From assembly GCF_001984065.1 (NCBI RefSeq), contig NZ_LYVP01000033.1, positions 1 to 51,697 of the forward strand: a stretch of DNA of 51,697 nucleotides, read 5' to 3'. Under the pieces are notes generated by a model. It saw only the letters and a program-made list of their open reading frames with translations. It did no database searches and was not told the origin of the DNA. Below, piece by piece: positions 27,911 to 36,923 of the stretch. Within the stretch, counting starts at the first letter, position 1; each line of letters starts with the position of its first letter. This stretch comes from Pseudomonas sp. KK4. GTDB lineage: Bacteria > Pseudomonadota > Gammaproteobacteria > Pseudomonadales > Pseudomonadaceae. A program made the translations under genes and the position numbers.

Positions 27911-30019
27911 ATGACCAAGACTCTCCATCACCGTGCCTGCCACCTGTGTGAAGCCATCTGCGGCCTGACCATCGAAACCACCGAGGTCGATGCCGGCCAT
28001 TTGCAGATCACCTCGATCAAGGGGGACCCCCTGGACACCTTCAGCCGCGGGCACATCTGCCCCAAGGCCGTGGCCCTGCAGGACATTCAGAACGACCCCG
28101 ATCGCCTGCATCAACCGATGCGGCGCGTGGGCAGCGAATGGCAGCCCATCGAATGGGAAGACGCATTCAAGCTGGTCGCCGAACGTCTGGCTGACATTCA
28201 GCAGCGCCATGGGCAAAACGCAGTGGCGGTCTATCAGGGCAATCCCAGTGTGCATAACTACGGGCTGATGACCCACAGCAATTACTTTCTCGGCCTGTTG
28301 AAAACCCGTAACCGGTTTTCCGCGACTTCTGTGGATCAACTGCCCCATCACCTGACCAGCCATTTGATGTACGGCCATGGCCTTCTGCTGCCAATCCCGG
28401 ACATCGATCACACCGATTTCATGTTGATCCTTGGCGGTAATCCACTGGCATCCAACGGCAGCATCATGACCGTGCCGGATGTGGAAAAGCGTTTGAAGGC
28501 GATTCAGGCCCGTGGCGGCAAAGTGGTGGTGGTCGACCCGCGTCGCAGTGAAACGGCGGCCATCGCCGACCAGCATCTGTTCGTGCGTCCCGGTGGCGAC
28601 GCGGCGTTGCTGTCTGGCTTGCTCAATACCTTGTTTGACGAAGGCCTGACCCGGGATGTCCACTTGCCGGTCGACGGTCTGGATCAGGTGCGCGAAGCCG
28701 TCGCCGGTTTTACCGCCGAGACCATGAGCCCGTTGTGTGCGGTGCCGGCCGAACAGATCCGCCAGTTGGCGCGGGACTTCGCCGCAGCCCCGAGTGCTGT
28801 GTGCTATGGGCGCATGGGGGTCTCGACCCAGGCGTTCGGTACCTTGTGCCATTGGCTGGTGCAGTTGATCAACCTGGTCACCGGCAACCTCGACCGTGTC
28901 GGTGGTGCCCTGTGCACAGAGCCAGCAGTGGACCTGGTGGCGTCGACCTCGGGCGGGCATTTCAATTTGTGGCAGAGCAGGGTTTCCGGGCGCCCGGAGT
29001 ATGCGGGCGAGTTGCCGGTATCGGCCCTTGCCGAGGAAATGCTCACCGAAGGGGAAGGGCAGGTCCGCGCGCTGATCACCGTGGCGGGCAACCCGGTGCT
29101 GTCTACACCCAACGGACGTCAGCTGGAACAGGCGCTGGACGGGCTGGAGTTCATGGTCAGTGTCGACCTGTATATCAATGAAACCACCCGTTACGCCGAC
29201 CTGATATTGCCGTCCACTTCAGCGTTGGAAAACGATCACTACGACACCACGTTCAACATGTTCGCGGTTCGCAACGTCAGTCGTTTCAACCGGGCGATCC
29301 TGCCCAAGCCGCAAGGGGCTTTGCACGACTGGGAGATTTTCGTCGGCCTGGCCAAGGCGTTTGCTGCAAGGACCGGCAAGGAATTGAAACCGACCATCGC
29401 ACCGGCGCAGATGATCGATCGCGGCTTGCGCATGGGCTTGTATGGCGATGCCTCCGAGTACAAATTGTCGTTGGCGACCCTGTTCGATCATCCCCATGGT
29501 GTCGATCTCGGCCCGCTCAAGCCTAATCTCGCACCGCGACTCAAGACCGCCAATCAGCGAATCCAGGCGGCACCGGAGGCCATTCTGGCCGACCTCGAGC
29601 GCTTTGCCACGATGCAGGCGCCTGTGGCCGATGAGTTGTTGATGATCGGTCGTCGGCACGTGCGCAGTAATAACTCCTGGATGCACAACTATCACCGATT
29701 GGTGAAGGGCAAGCCGCGGCATCAGCTGTTGATGCACCCGGATGACCTGGCCAGTCGTGGCTTGAGCGACGGTCAGCGCGTGCGGGTCAGCTCGCGGGTC
29801 GGGGCGATCGAGGTGGAAGTGCTCGGCAGCCTGGATATGATGAAGGGTGTGGTCAGCCTTCCTCACGGTTGGGGTCATGCGCGTCCGGGTGTGCAGATGA
29901 CCATTGCCAGTGGTCAGCCCGGTTCCAGTGCCAATGACCTGACGGACGAATGTCAGCTCGATGAGCTGTCGGGGAATGCGGCGTTGAACGGCGTGCCGGT
30001 GACGGTGGCGGCGGCCTGA
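27911..30019 (+). CDS. molybdopterin oxidoreductase (FdhF/BisC-like)
   Basis: 702-aa molybdenum enzyme of the DMSO-reductase superfamily. An N-terminal [4Fe-4S] motif is complete: Cys10, Cys13, Cys17 and Cys50 (CHLCEAIC...GHICPKA). Domains for bis-MGD binding follow, with ILGGNPLASNGSIMTVPDVEK, VVVVDPRRSETAAIADQHLFVRPGGDAALL and the C-terminal RSNNSWMHNYHRLVKG / LLMHPDDLASRGLSDGQRVRV. There is no Tat signal, so it is cytoplasmic. The Mo-ligating residue could not be assigned with confidence. No partner subunit or chaperone gene is adjacent. The substrate is unknown. Confidence 0.88.
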   Translation: MTKTLHHRACHLCEAICGLTIETTEVDAGHLQITSIKGDPLDTFSRGHICPKAVALQDIQNDPDRLHQPMRRVGSEWQPIEWEDAFKLVAERLADIQQRHGQNAVAVYQGNPSVHNYGLMTHSNYFLGLLKTRNRFSATSVDQLPHHLTSHLMYGHGLLLPIPDIDHTDFMLILGGNPLASNGSIMTVPDVEKRLKAIQARGGKVVVVDPRRSETAAIADQHLFVRPGGDAALLSGLLNTLFDEGLTRDVHLPVDGLDQVREAVAGFTAETMSPLCAVPAEQIRQLARDFAAAPSAVCYGRMGVSTQAFGTLCHWLVQLINLVTGNLDRVGGALCTEPAVDLVASTSGGHFNLWQSRVSGRPEYAGELPVSALAEEMLTEGEGQVRALITVAGNPVLSTPNGRQLEQALDGLEFMVSVDLYINETTRYADLILPSTSALENDHYDTTFNMFAVRNVSRFNRAILPKPQGALHDWEIFVGLAKAFAARTGKELKPTIAPAQMIDRGLRMGLYGDASEYKLSLATLFDHPHGVDLGPLKPNLAPRLKTANQRIQAAPEAILADLERFATMQAPVADELLMIGRRHVRSNNSWMHNYHRLVKGKPRHQLLMHPDDLASRGLSDGQRVRVSSRVGAIEVEVLGSLDMMKGVVSLPHGWGHARPGVQMTIASGQPGSSANDLTDECQLDELSGNAALNGVPVTVAAA

Positions 30020-30116
30020 TCGTATCTGACGGAGAGACCGAGCATGGCGCTCGGCTTTCCGTTACAATGCGCCACCGTGCCGACCCATGAGTCGGAAAGT
30101 TCAGCCGAGGTGCTCC

Positions 30117-30458
30117 ATGGATATCATCGAAACGATTAAAGAGCAGATTGCCAACAACACCATTCTGCTTTACATGAAAGGTTCGCCGAATGCCCCGCAG
30201 TGTGGCTTCTCCGCGAAAGCCGCGCAGGCCGTGATGGCATGTGGCGAAAAGTTTGCGTACGTGGACATCCTGCAGAACCCGGAAATCCGCGCCAACCTGC
30301 CAAAATACGCCAACTGGCCAACCTTCCCGCAACTGTGGGTCGGTGGTGAGCTGGTCGGCGGTAGCGACATCATGACCGAGATGGCTGCAGACGGTTCGCT
30401 GCAAACCACCATCAAGGCGGCTGTCGAAGCGGCTGCGGCGAACAAGACCGAAGCCTGA
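30117..30458 (+). CDS. grxD: monothiol glutaredoxin GrxD
   Basis: 113-aa class II glutaredoxin with the CGFS motif (29-32) that binds and transfers [2Fe-2S] clusters together with BolA/Fra2-type partners. WPTFPQLWVGGELVGGSDI is the glutathione/cluster-binding segment. GAGGTG precedes the ATG at 30117. It stands next to bfrB-bfd, a grouping that fits iron and Fe-S homeostasis. Confidence 0.96.
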   Translation: MDIIETIKEQIANNTILLYMKGSPNAPQCGFSAKAAQAVMACGEKFAYVDILQNPEIRANLPKYANWPTFPQLWVGGELVGGSDIMTEMAADGSLQTTIKAAVEAAAANKTEA

Positions 30459-30468
30459 TCCTGCTTCC

Positions 30469-30568
30469 TGCAGGAGCGAGCTCGCTCGCGATGGACCAAA
30501 GAACGCCGCGGAGAAACAGATTACCCGCGTTATCGTTGACGACCATCGCGAGCAAGCTCGCTCCTACA
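30469..30568. repeat. REPIN, family 2
   Basis: Left arm GCAGGAGCGAGCTCGCTCGC, core GATGGACCAAAG...TATCGTTGACGACCATCGCG, right arm AGCAAGCTCGCTCCTACA. It lies between grxD and the grxD/bfrB terminator. Confidence 0.85.
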
Positions 30569-30581
30569 AGAGCAAAGGCAC

Positions 30582-30620
30582 AAAAAAGCCCCGCCTCTTC
30601 AACAGAGCGCGGGGCTTTTT
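30582..30620. terminator. bidirectional terminator between grxD and bfrB
   Basis: GCCCCGC (30588-30594) and GCGGGGC (30609-30615) flanked by A6 and T5 runs. Confidence 0.9.
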
Positions 30621-30646
30621 ATTGCATCGAATTTAGTGCCGAGTCA

Positions 30647-31123
30647 TTACTCGTCATCACCCATCTGCGATTGCAGATAGTTTTCGATACCAATTTTGTC
30701 GATCAGGCCAAGTTGGGTTTCCAGCCAATCGATATGTTCTTCTTCGGACTCGAGGATATCTTCAAGCAGCTCACGGCTGCCGAAGTCGCCGACGGTTTCG
30801 CAGTGAGCGATAGCCACTTTCAGATCGGCATGGCCGGTTTTCTCGATACGCAGGTCACACTCAAGCATTTCCTTGGTGTGCTCGCCGATGTGCAGCTTGC
30901 CCAGGTCCTGGACGTTCGGCAGGCCTTCAAGGAACAGGATGCGCTTGATCAGCTTGTCCGCGTGTTTCATCTCGTCGATGGACTCGTGGTACTCGTGCTT
31001 GCCGAGCTTGTTCAGGCCCCAGTCTTCATACATGCGCGCATGCAGGAAGTACTGATTGATTGCGACCAGCTCATTGCCAAGGATTTTGTTGAGATGCTGG
31101 ATGACTGTAACGTCGCCTTTCAT
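30647..31123 (-). CDS. bfrB: bacterioferritin (BfrB type)
   Basis: 158-aa iron-storage subunit that assembles into a 24-mer shell with haem at subunit interfaces. All di-iron ferroxidase ligands are visible (Glu18, Glu51, His54, Glu94, Glu127, His130), and Met52 is the haem axial ligand. [24 protein letters not shown] (split) N-terminal helices match the family. It is transcribed after bfd on the same strand, but a terminator and a 198-bp spacer separate them, so it probably has its own promoter. Bfd releases iron from this shell. Confidence 0.95.
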   Translation of the reverse strand: MKGDVTVIQHLNKILGNELVAINQYFLHARMYEDWGLNKLGKHEYHESIDEMKHADKLIKRILFLEGLPNVQDLGKLHIGEHTKEMLECDLRIEKTGHADLKVAIAHCETVGDFGSRELLEDILESEEEHIDWLETQLGLIDKIGIENYLQSQMGDDE

Positions 31124-31280
31124 GATGGGGTCCTGCCCTGTATTAGCTGTCTATAAGGCAGAGTTTGAGCCGCACAACTAAGAGTGTCAAACCTAAGTTA
31201 TTGAATAATATATGAAAATTAATCGGAATAAGAATGTTTGTGTTCCGCGTCTAGCGCCTAAGCAATTGATTTTAAGACAT

Positions 31281-31308
31281 AAAAAAACCGGACATGAGTC
31301 CGGTTCTT
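31281..31308 (-). terminator. intrinsic terminator after bfd
   Basis: ACCGGAC (31287-31293) / GTCCGGT (31298-31304) with an A-run at 31281-31287 that becomes a T-run on the minus strand. It ends the bfd transcript. Confidence 0.8.
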
Positions 31309-31321
31309 TGAGATTCGATAG

Positions 31322-31540
31322 TTATGCAGCTGTAAATTCCACTGGAAAGGGAATCGCAGCCTGGGCGGTTTGCACAGTGGTCAGGGTTTCGCGGACCACT
31401 TCCTTGGCAAGGGTCGCACATTTACCGCATTGGCTGGCAACGCCAGTGGCTTGGCGGACTTCCTTGTAGCTGCAGCATCCTTCATAGATCGCATCGCGGA
31501 TTTGGCCATCGGTGACGCCAATGCAGAGGCAAACATACAT
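31322..31540 (-). CDS. bfd: bacterioferritin-associated ferredoxin
   Basis: 72-aa [2Fe-2S] protein that reduces bacterioferritin to mobilise stored iron. The cluster ligands Cys4, Cys6, Cys38 and Cys41 are in MYVCLCIGVTD and SQCGKCAT, the BFD fold. The ATG at 31540 fits the family length; a much longer open frame upstream is not family-like. A Fur-like site lies about 55 bp upstream. Confidence 0.95.
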   Translation of the reverse strand: MYVCLCIGVTDGQIRDAIYEGCCSYKEVRQATGVASQCGKCATLAKEVVRETLTTVQTAQAAIPFPVEFTAA

Positions 31541-31591
31541 AAGTGAAGACCGTCGCTCGTTTATGTTTTGAATGCGATGGATCTTAATGTT

Positions 31592-31610
31592 AACGAGAAT
31601 GATTGTCAAA
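31592..31610 (-). promoter_or_regulatory. Fur-box-like site before bfd
   Basis: GAGAATGATTGTC (31595-31607) resembles two of the three hexamers of the GATAATGATAATCATTATC Fur consensus. It is placed in the bfd/peroxiredoxin divergent spacer. Control by iron would suit bfd. The other part of the 303-bp spacer has no further clear signal. Confidence 0.4.
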
Positions 31611-31844
31611 GTGCTTTGCCGAAGGTTTTTTCGGGGCTGACGAACGGTTTGCCCTCCGGTGCCATGCCCGGCATTTCGCCACTGCGATTTTTGCATTGAA
31701 GGGAGAAACGGTTGAGGACAGACAAAAAACGCAGTGTATGATGGCCGGTCTTTTCGAAACGGGTTTGTGTCACAGGGCTGTCGCCTGAGGGTGGCAGGCT
31801 GGCGCAAACCTGAGTTTTTACGTTACTACACCAGGAGATATCCA

Positions 31845-32447
31845 ATGAGCGTACTCGTAGGCAAACAAGCCCCTGACTTCACCGTACCGGCCGTACTCGG
31901 CAATGGCGAGATCGTTGACAGCTTCACCCTGTCTTCGGCCATCAAAGGCAAATACGGCCTGGTGTTCTTCTACCCGCTGGACTTCACCTTCGTTTGCCCG
32001 TCGGAGCTGATCGCTCTGGACAACCGCATGTCCGAGTTCAAGGCGCGTAACGTTGAAGTGGTTGCCGTTTCGATCGACTCGCATTTCACCCACAACGCCT
32101 GGCGCAACACCCCGGTCAACAATGGCGGTATCGGCGAAGTCCGTTACACCATGGCTGCCGACATCAAGCAGGAAATCATGAAGGCCTACGACGTCCAGTC
32201 CGCTGACGGCGTTGCATTCCGTGGCGCATTCCTGATCGACGACAAAGGCGTTGTCCGCTCGCAGATCATCAACGACCTGCCACTGGGTCGTAACATGGAA
32301 GAGCTGCTGCGTCTGGTAGACGCGCTGCAATTCCACGAAGAGCACGGCGAAGTCTGCCCTGCCAACTGGAAAAAAGGCGACAAGGGCATGAACGCTTCGC
32401 CAGAAGGCGTTGCTGCTTACCTGACCGAGCACGCCGCTGCTCTGTAA
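31845..32447 (+). CDS. 2-Cys peroxiredoxin (AhpC/TSA, Prx1 type)
   Basis: 200-aa thiol peroxidase that reduces H2O2 and alkyl hydroperoxides. The peroxidatic Cys51 is in PLDFTFVCPSELIALD and the resolving Cys171 in EEHGEVCPANWK. The C-terminal YF-like locking motif is not obvious. CAGGAGATATCC is the ribosome site. It is divergent from bfd and resembles the peroxiredoxin found next to bfd-bfrB in P. aeruginosa. Confidence 0.95.
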   Translation: MSVLVGKQAPDFTVPAVLGNGEIVDSFTLSSAIKGKYGLVFFYPLDFTFVCPSELIALDNRMSEFKARNVEVVAVSIDSHFTHNAWRNTPVNNGGIGEVRYTMAADIKQEIMKAYDVQSADGVAFRGAFLIDDKGVVRSQIINDLPLGRNMEELLRLVDALQFHEEHGEVCPANWKKGDKGMNASPEGVAAYLTEHAAAL

Positions 32448-32463
32448 GGCACGCTCCAGGTAC

Positions 32464-32494
32464 AAAAAAACCGGCCCTCGAGGCCGGTTTTTTT
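32464..32494 (+). terminator. intrinsic terminator after the peroxiredoxin gene
   Basis: CCGGCC (32471-32476) / GGCCGG (32482-32487) within A and T runs. Confidence 0.9.
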
Positions 32495-32540
32495 ATGCGT
32501 GACACAATCTGAGCTGCTGGCTGGAACGCGACGCCGAACC

Positions 32541-32631
32541 TGTGGCGAGGGAGCTTGCTCCCGTTGGGCAGCTCAGCAGCCCTCGAACAGGCCTGCTGCG
32601 CAGTCCAGCGGAAGCAAGCTCCCTCGCCACA
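32541..32631. repeat. REPIN, family 3
   Basis: GTGGCGAGGGAGCTTGCTCC at the left, complement GAAGCAAGCTCCCTCGCCAC at the right with one changed base. It sits between the convergent peroxiredoxin and rnt genes. Confidence 0.85.
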
Positions 32632-32664
32632 GGTTTGCGTTCATACCAGGAGAATCGCGACAAA

Positions 32665-33342
32665 TCAGTCGTCGAAATCTTCCCAGCCACCCATCTGCTT
32701 CCAGCGATTGACGATGCCGCAGAACAGCTCGGCCGTCTTCTCGGTGTCGTAGCGAGCCGAGTGGGCCTCGCGACCGTCGAAGTCGATATCGGCAGCCTGA
32801 CAGGCCTTGGCCAGCACCGTCTGACCATAGGCCAGGCCGGCGAGGGTGGCCGTGTCGAAGCTGGAGAACGGGTGGAACGGGTTGCGCTTCATGTCCAGAC
32901 GCGCGACGGCGGCGTTGAGGAAGCCCAGGTCGAAGCTGCTGTTGTGGCCGACCAGGATCGCCCGCTTGCAGCCGTTGGCCTTCAAGGCCTTGCGCACGCC
33001 ACGGAAGATATCGTTCAGCGCAGTCTCTTCACTCACGGCCATGCGCAGCGGGTGATCAAGCTTGATCCCGGTGAACTCCAGTGCTGCTGCTTCGACGTTG
33101 GCGCCTTCGAACGGCTCGACCCGGAAGAAGTAGGTGTGATCCGGGTAGACAAAACCCTTTTCATCCATGGCGATGGTGGTCGCGGCGATCTCCAGCAGGG
33201 CGTCGGTGGCCGAGTTGAAGCCACCGGTCTCTACGTCGACGACCACCGGCAGGTAGCCACGGAACCGGGCCGCCATTGGATGACGCGAACCGCCTCCACC
33301 GCCTTGACCTTCCAGTTCGTCGTCGAAATGGTCTTCACTCAC
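32665..33342 (-). CDS. rnt: ribonuclease T
   Basis: 225-aa DEDD-family 3'-5' exoribonuclease acting in tRNA end turnover and in stable-RNA 3' maturation. The exonuclease motifs are [12 protein letters not shown] (Asp36, Glu38), [14 protein letters not shown] and [15 protein letters not shown]. Its ATG overlaps the pyrC stop by 4 bases (ATGA), so it is translated together with pyrC. Confidence 0.96.
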   Translation of the reverse strand: MSEDHFDDELEGQGGGGGSRHPMAARFRGYLPVVVDVETGGFNSATDALLEIAATTIAMDEKGFVYPDHTYFFRVEPFEGANVEAAALEFTGIKLDHPLRMAVSEETALNDIFRGVRKALKANGCKRAILVGHNSSFDLGFLNAAVARLDMKRNPFHPFSSFDTATLAGLAYGQTVLAKACQAADIDFDGREAHSARYDTEKTAELFCGIVNRWKQMGGWEDFDD

Positions 33343-34385
33343 GCGTGTTCCTCCAGCAGGCGCCAGCGCAGTTTTTCACCGGCGCGCAGCGGGATAACGG
33401 TCAGCTCGCCAAACGGCAGGCTGGCAGGGGCGGTCCATTCTTCGCGGACCAGGGTGATGCGATCGGTGTTCGCCGGCAGGCCGTAGAAGCGCGGGCCGTT
33501 GAGGCTGGCGAAGGCTTCGAGCTTGTCCAGCGCATTGCGCTGTTCGAAGGCCTCGGCATACATCTCGATCGCCGCAAAAGCGGTGTAGCAACCGGCGCAA
33601 CCGCAGGCGGCTTCCTTGGCGTGCTGGGCGTGGGGTGCCGAGTCGGTGCCGAGGAAAAACTTCTCGCTGCCGCCGGTAGCGGCGTCCAGCAGGGCTTCCT
33701 GGTGGGTGTTGCGCTTGAGGATCGGCAGGCAGTAGAAGTGCGGCCGAATCCCGCCCACCAGCATGTGGTTGCGGTTGTACAACAGGTGGTGGGCGGTGAT
33801 GGTCGCGCCGACGTTGGCCGGGGCCGAGTTGACGAACTGCACGGCGTCAGCGGTGGTGATGTGCTCGAACACCACCTTCAAGGTCGGGAAACGCTCGACC
33901 ACACGACGCATGTGCTCATCGATGAAGATTTTTTCGCGGTCGAACACGTCGACATCGCCACGGGTGACTTCACCGTGGATCAACAAAGGCATGCCCACTT
34001 CGGCCATGGCCTCGATCGCAGGGAAAATCTTGTCGATGCTGGTGACGCCAGAGTCCGAGTTGGTGGTCGCGCCGGCCGGGTACAGCTTGGCGGCGTGAAC
34101 GAAACCGCTGGCCTTGGCCTGGCGAATTTCTTCAGGCTGGGTGCGGTCGGTCAGGTACAGCACCATCAGCGGTTCGAACTGGCTGCCGGCCGGGCGGGCC
34201 GCGAGGATCCGCTGGCGATAGCCGTCGGCTTCAGCCGCATTGCGAACTGGGGGTACCAGGTTGGGCATGATGATGGCGCGCCCGAAGGTGCGCGCGACAT
34301 CCGCGACGGTATTGGTCAACACAGCACCATCGCGAAGATGAATATGCCAGTCGTCGGGACGCAGCAGGGTCAGGCGGTCGGACAT
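33339..34385 (-). CDS. pyrC: dihydroorotase (class II, PyrC)
   Basis: 348-aa zinc amidohydrolase for the third step of pyrimidine synthesis, closing carbamoyl aspartate to dihydroorotate. Metal ligands are visible in DWHIHLRDG (His14, His16), [12 protein letters not shown] (carboxylated lysine), IHGEV, EHITT and [12 protein letters not shown]. Length fits the class II single-domain enzyme. It is followed by the overlapping rnt. Confidence 0.96.
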   Translation of the reverse strand: MSDRLTLLRPDDWHIHLRDGAVLTNTVADVARTFGRAIIMPNLVPPVRNAAEADGYRQRILAARPAGSQFEPLMVLYLTDRTQPEEIRQAKASGFVHAAKLYPAGATTNSDSGVTSIDKIFPAIEAMAEVGMPLLIHGEVTRGDVDVFDREKIFIDEHMRRVVERFPTLKVVFEHITTADAVQFVNSAPANVGATITAHHLLYNRNHMLVGGIRPHFYCLPILKRNTHQEALLDAATGGSEKFFLGTDSAPHAQHAKEAACGCAGCYTAFAAIEMYAEAFEQRNALDKLEAFASLNGPRFYGLPANTDRITLVREEWTAPASLPFGELTVIPLRAGEKLRWRLLEEHA

Positions 34386-34535
34386 GAGGGGATTCCAGGC
34401 GGGTCAAACTGAGGGGAATGCTACCGGAAAAGACTCTTGCAGGCACTCGCTATCAAGTTTTGCCGCAAGCTTCCGATATCCAACAGGTATGCCGTAATGT
34501 CGGTCTTTGTGTTGCAGAAGCCAGTGGAGCCTCCC

Positions 34536-35450
34536 GTGCGCCAGCGTTATTTAGCCTTGCTCAGTGTGTTTGCCAGCCTTCCCGCGATGGCGCTCACTTT
34601 CCAGACCCGTCTGGAGAGCATCGAGTGGACGGTCGAAGGCGACAAGTTCGAGTGCCGCCTGACTCAGCCGATCACTGACTTCGGCTCCGGGCAGTTCGTG
34701 CGTCGTGCGGGCGAGCAGGCGACGTTTCGGCTCAACGCCTATAACGCGATGATGGGCGGTGGTTCGGCGACCTTGTTGGCCGCCGCGGCGCCGTGGCAGC
34801 CAGGGCGCGAGGATATCAACCTGGGCACGGTGCGCATCGGCAGCGGCAACGTGTTGTTCAACAGCTCACAAGCCCAGGCCGGGCGTTTGATCAACGGCCT
34901 GATCGATGGCCGCAGCCCCGTGGTTCGGCATTCTTCGGGGGATGGCAGGGTATCGGAAGTGCGCCTGTTGCCGGTGAGGTTCAACAAGGCGTTTGCCGAC
35001 TATCAGGGGTGCGTGGCCAAGCTGCTGCCGCAGAATTTCGATCAGGTGAAGCAGTCGCAGATCGGTTTCCCGGGTGGCGGCATCGACCTGGATGCGGCTG
35101 CCAAGGCCCAACTGAAGGTGATGCTCGAGTACATGAAGGCCGACCCGACGGTCAATCACATCGAACTCGACGGCCACTCCGATAACAGTGGCAATCGCCT
35201 CACCAACCGTGATCTGTCGCGGCGCCGGGCATTGGCCGTCATGGAGTTCTTCAAGGCCAATGGCATTCTGGAGTCGCAGATTACCCTGCGATTCCATGGC
35301 GAAAGCTATCCGCTGGCGCCCAATACCAACAATGCCAACCGCGCGAAAAATCGGCGGGTTGCCGTGCGCCTGGAGCGTGGCGCTGCGCCAGAACAAGTGG
35401 CTCCTCAAGCGCCTCAAGCCCCAAAGCCGGCCAATTCGGCAACGTCCTGA
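34536..35450 (+). CDS. motY: flagellar OmpA-family protein MotY
   Basis: 304-aa periplasmic/outer-membrane T-ring-type protein. It has a signal peptide (about residues 1-21, LALLSVFASLPAMA), an N-terminal MotY domain (34-170) and a C-terminal OmpA-like peptidoglycan-binding domain with IELDGHSDNSGNRLTNRDLSRRRA (split: HSDNSG and LSRRRA). The GTG at 34536 follows GTGGAG; an upstream ATG at 34437 would give a non-signal-like N-terminus. MotY is needed for stator function with sodium or proton motors, although no other flagellar gene is near. The same neighbour order is remembered for P. aeruginosa. Confidence 0.85.
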   Translation: MRQRYLALLSVFASLPAMALTFQTRLESIEWTVEGDKFECRLTQPITDFGSGQFVRRAGEQATFRLNAYNAMMGGGSATLLAAAAPWQPGREDINLGTVRIGSGNVLFNSSQAQAGRLINGLIDGRSPVVRHSSGDGRVSEVRLLPVRFNKAFADYQGCVAKLLPQNFDQVKQSQIGFPGGGIDLDAAAKAQLKVMLEYMKADPTVNHIELDGHSDNSGNRLTNRDLSRRRALAVMEFFKANGILESQITLRFHGESYPLAPNTNNANRAKNRRVAVRLERGAAPEQVAPQAPQAPKPANSATS

Positions 35451-35483
35451 CCGATCGGTCATCGTCGCGCCCTCGACAGAATC

Positions 35484-35520
35484 TGTCGCTTCGTCGTCAT
35501 AAGCTGTCGCGCCACTGTAA
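35484..35520 (+). promoter_or_regulatory. ArgR operator before argG
   Basis: Two direct repeats 21 bp apart: TGTCGC at 35484 followed 8 bases later by CA, and TGTCGC at 35505 followed 8 bases later by AA. The second is a perfect match to the ArgR half-site TGTCGC N8 AA. The spacing equals that before argF. It lies about 60 bp before the argG ATG. Confidence 0.6.
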
Positions 35521-35579
35521 ATTATTCTGCATGAGCGGTAGACTTCACGGCTTTCCGTAGAACCCCGTGGAGTGATGGC

Positions 35580-36797
35580 ATGGCGGACGTAAACAAGGTC
35601 GTTCTGGCGTATTCCGGCGGCCTGGACACTTCGGTGATCCTCAAGTGGCTGCAGGATACTTATAACTGTGAAGTCGTGACCTTCACCGCTGACCTGGGTC
35701 AGGGCGAAGAGGTCGAACCTGCACGCGCCAAGGCTCAGGCCATGGGCGTCAAAGAGATCTACATCGACGACTTGCGCGAAGAGTTCGTGCGCGATTTCGT
35801 CTTCCCGATGTTCCGCGCCAACACCGTCTACGAAGGCGAGTACCTGCTGGGTACGTCCATCGCACGTCCGCTGATCGCCAAGCGCCTGATCGAAATCGCC
35901 AACGAAACCGGCGCTGACGCCATTTCCCACGGCGCCACCGGCAAGGGTAACGACCAGGTTCGTTTCGAACTGGGCGCCTACGCCTTGAAGCCAGGCGTGA
36001 AAGTGATCGCTCCGTGGCGCGAATGGGACCTGCTGTCCCGTGAGAAGCTGATGGATTACGCTGAAAAGCATGCGATCCCGATCGAGCGTCATGGCAAGAA
36101 AAAATCGCCGTACTCGATGGATGCCAACCTGCTGCACATCTCCTATGAAGGCGGTGTGCTGGAAGACACCTGGACCGAGCACGAAGAAGACATGTGGCGC
36201 TGGACCGTCTCCCCGGAGAACGCGCCCGACAAGCCGCAGTACCTGGAGCTGACCTACCGCAACGGCGACATCGTGGCACTGGACGGCGTCGAAATGACTC
36301 CGGCCACCGTGCTGGCGACCCTGAACCGTATCGGTGGCGAACACGGTATCGGTCGTCTGGACATCGTCGAGAACCGTTACGTGGGCATGAAATCCCGTGG
36401 CTGCTACGAGACCCCTGGCGGCACCATCATGCTGCGCGCCCACCGTGCGATCGAATCGATCACCCTGGACCGCGAAGTGGCTCACCTCAAAGACGAGCTG
36501 ATGCCGAAATACGCCAGCCTGATCTACACCGGCTACTGGTGGAGCCCTGAGCGTCTGATGCTGCAACAGATGATCGATGCGTCCCAGGCACACGTGAACG
36601 GCGTCGTGCGCCTGAAGCTGTACAAGGGCAATGTGATCGTCACCGGTCGCAAGTCCGACGAATCGTTGTTCGATGCCAACATCGCGACCTTCGAGGAAGA
36701 TGGCGGCGCCTACAACCAAGCCGACGCAGCGGGCTTCATCAAGCTCAACGCCTTGCGCATGCGCATTGCCGCGAACAAGGGCCGCAAGCTGTTCTGA
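35580..36797 (+). CDS. argG: argininosuccinate synthase
   Basis: 405-aa ATP-dependent enzyme joining citrulline and aspartate in arginine synthesis. The P-loop-like [15 protein letters not shown] (N-terminus), [23 protein letters not shown] and [13 protein letters not shown] are diagnostic. It uses the citrulline made by ArgF, whose gene lies 8.5 kb away and has the same type of ArgR site. Confidence 0.98.
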   Translation: MADVNKVVLAYSGGLDTSVILKWLQDTYNCEVVTFTADLGQGEEVEPARAKAQAMGVKEIYIDDLREEFVRDFVFPMFRANTVYEGEYLLGTSIARPLIAKRLIEIANETGADAISHGATGKGNDQVRFELGAYALKPGVKVIAPWREWDLLSREKLMDYAEKHAIPIERHGKKKSPYSMDANLLHISYEGGVLEDTWTEHEEDMWRWTVSPENAPDKPQYLELTYRNGDIVALDGVEMTPATVLATLNRIGGEHGIGRLDIVENRYVGMKSRGCYETPGGTIMLRAHRAIESITLDREVAHLKDELMPKYASLIYTGYWWSPERLMLQQMIDASQAHVNGVVRLKLYKGNVIVTGRKSDESLFDANIATFEEDGGAYNQADAAGFIKLNALRMRIAANKGRKLF

Positions 36798-36817
36798 GCC
36801 CTTTGAGCCTGTAAACG

Positions 36818-36856
36818 AACCGTGGCCCCGTCATCGATGGGGCCACGGTTTTTTTT
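36818..36856 (+). terminator. intrinsic terminator after argG
   Basis: AACCGTGGCCCC (36818-36829) / GGGGCCACGGTT (36839-36850), a 12-bp stem, followed by eight T. Confidence 0.9.
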
Positions 36857-36923
36857 CATTCCGAGAACTCGATTTTCAGGCTGATCTCGCGCAAGCAGGC
36901 CGAGAGCCGCCGTCGATGTTGGA

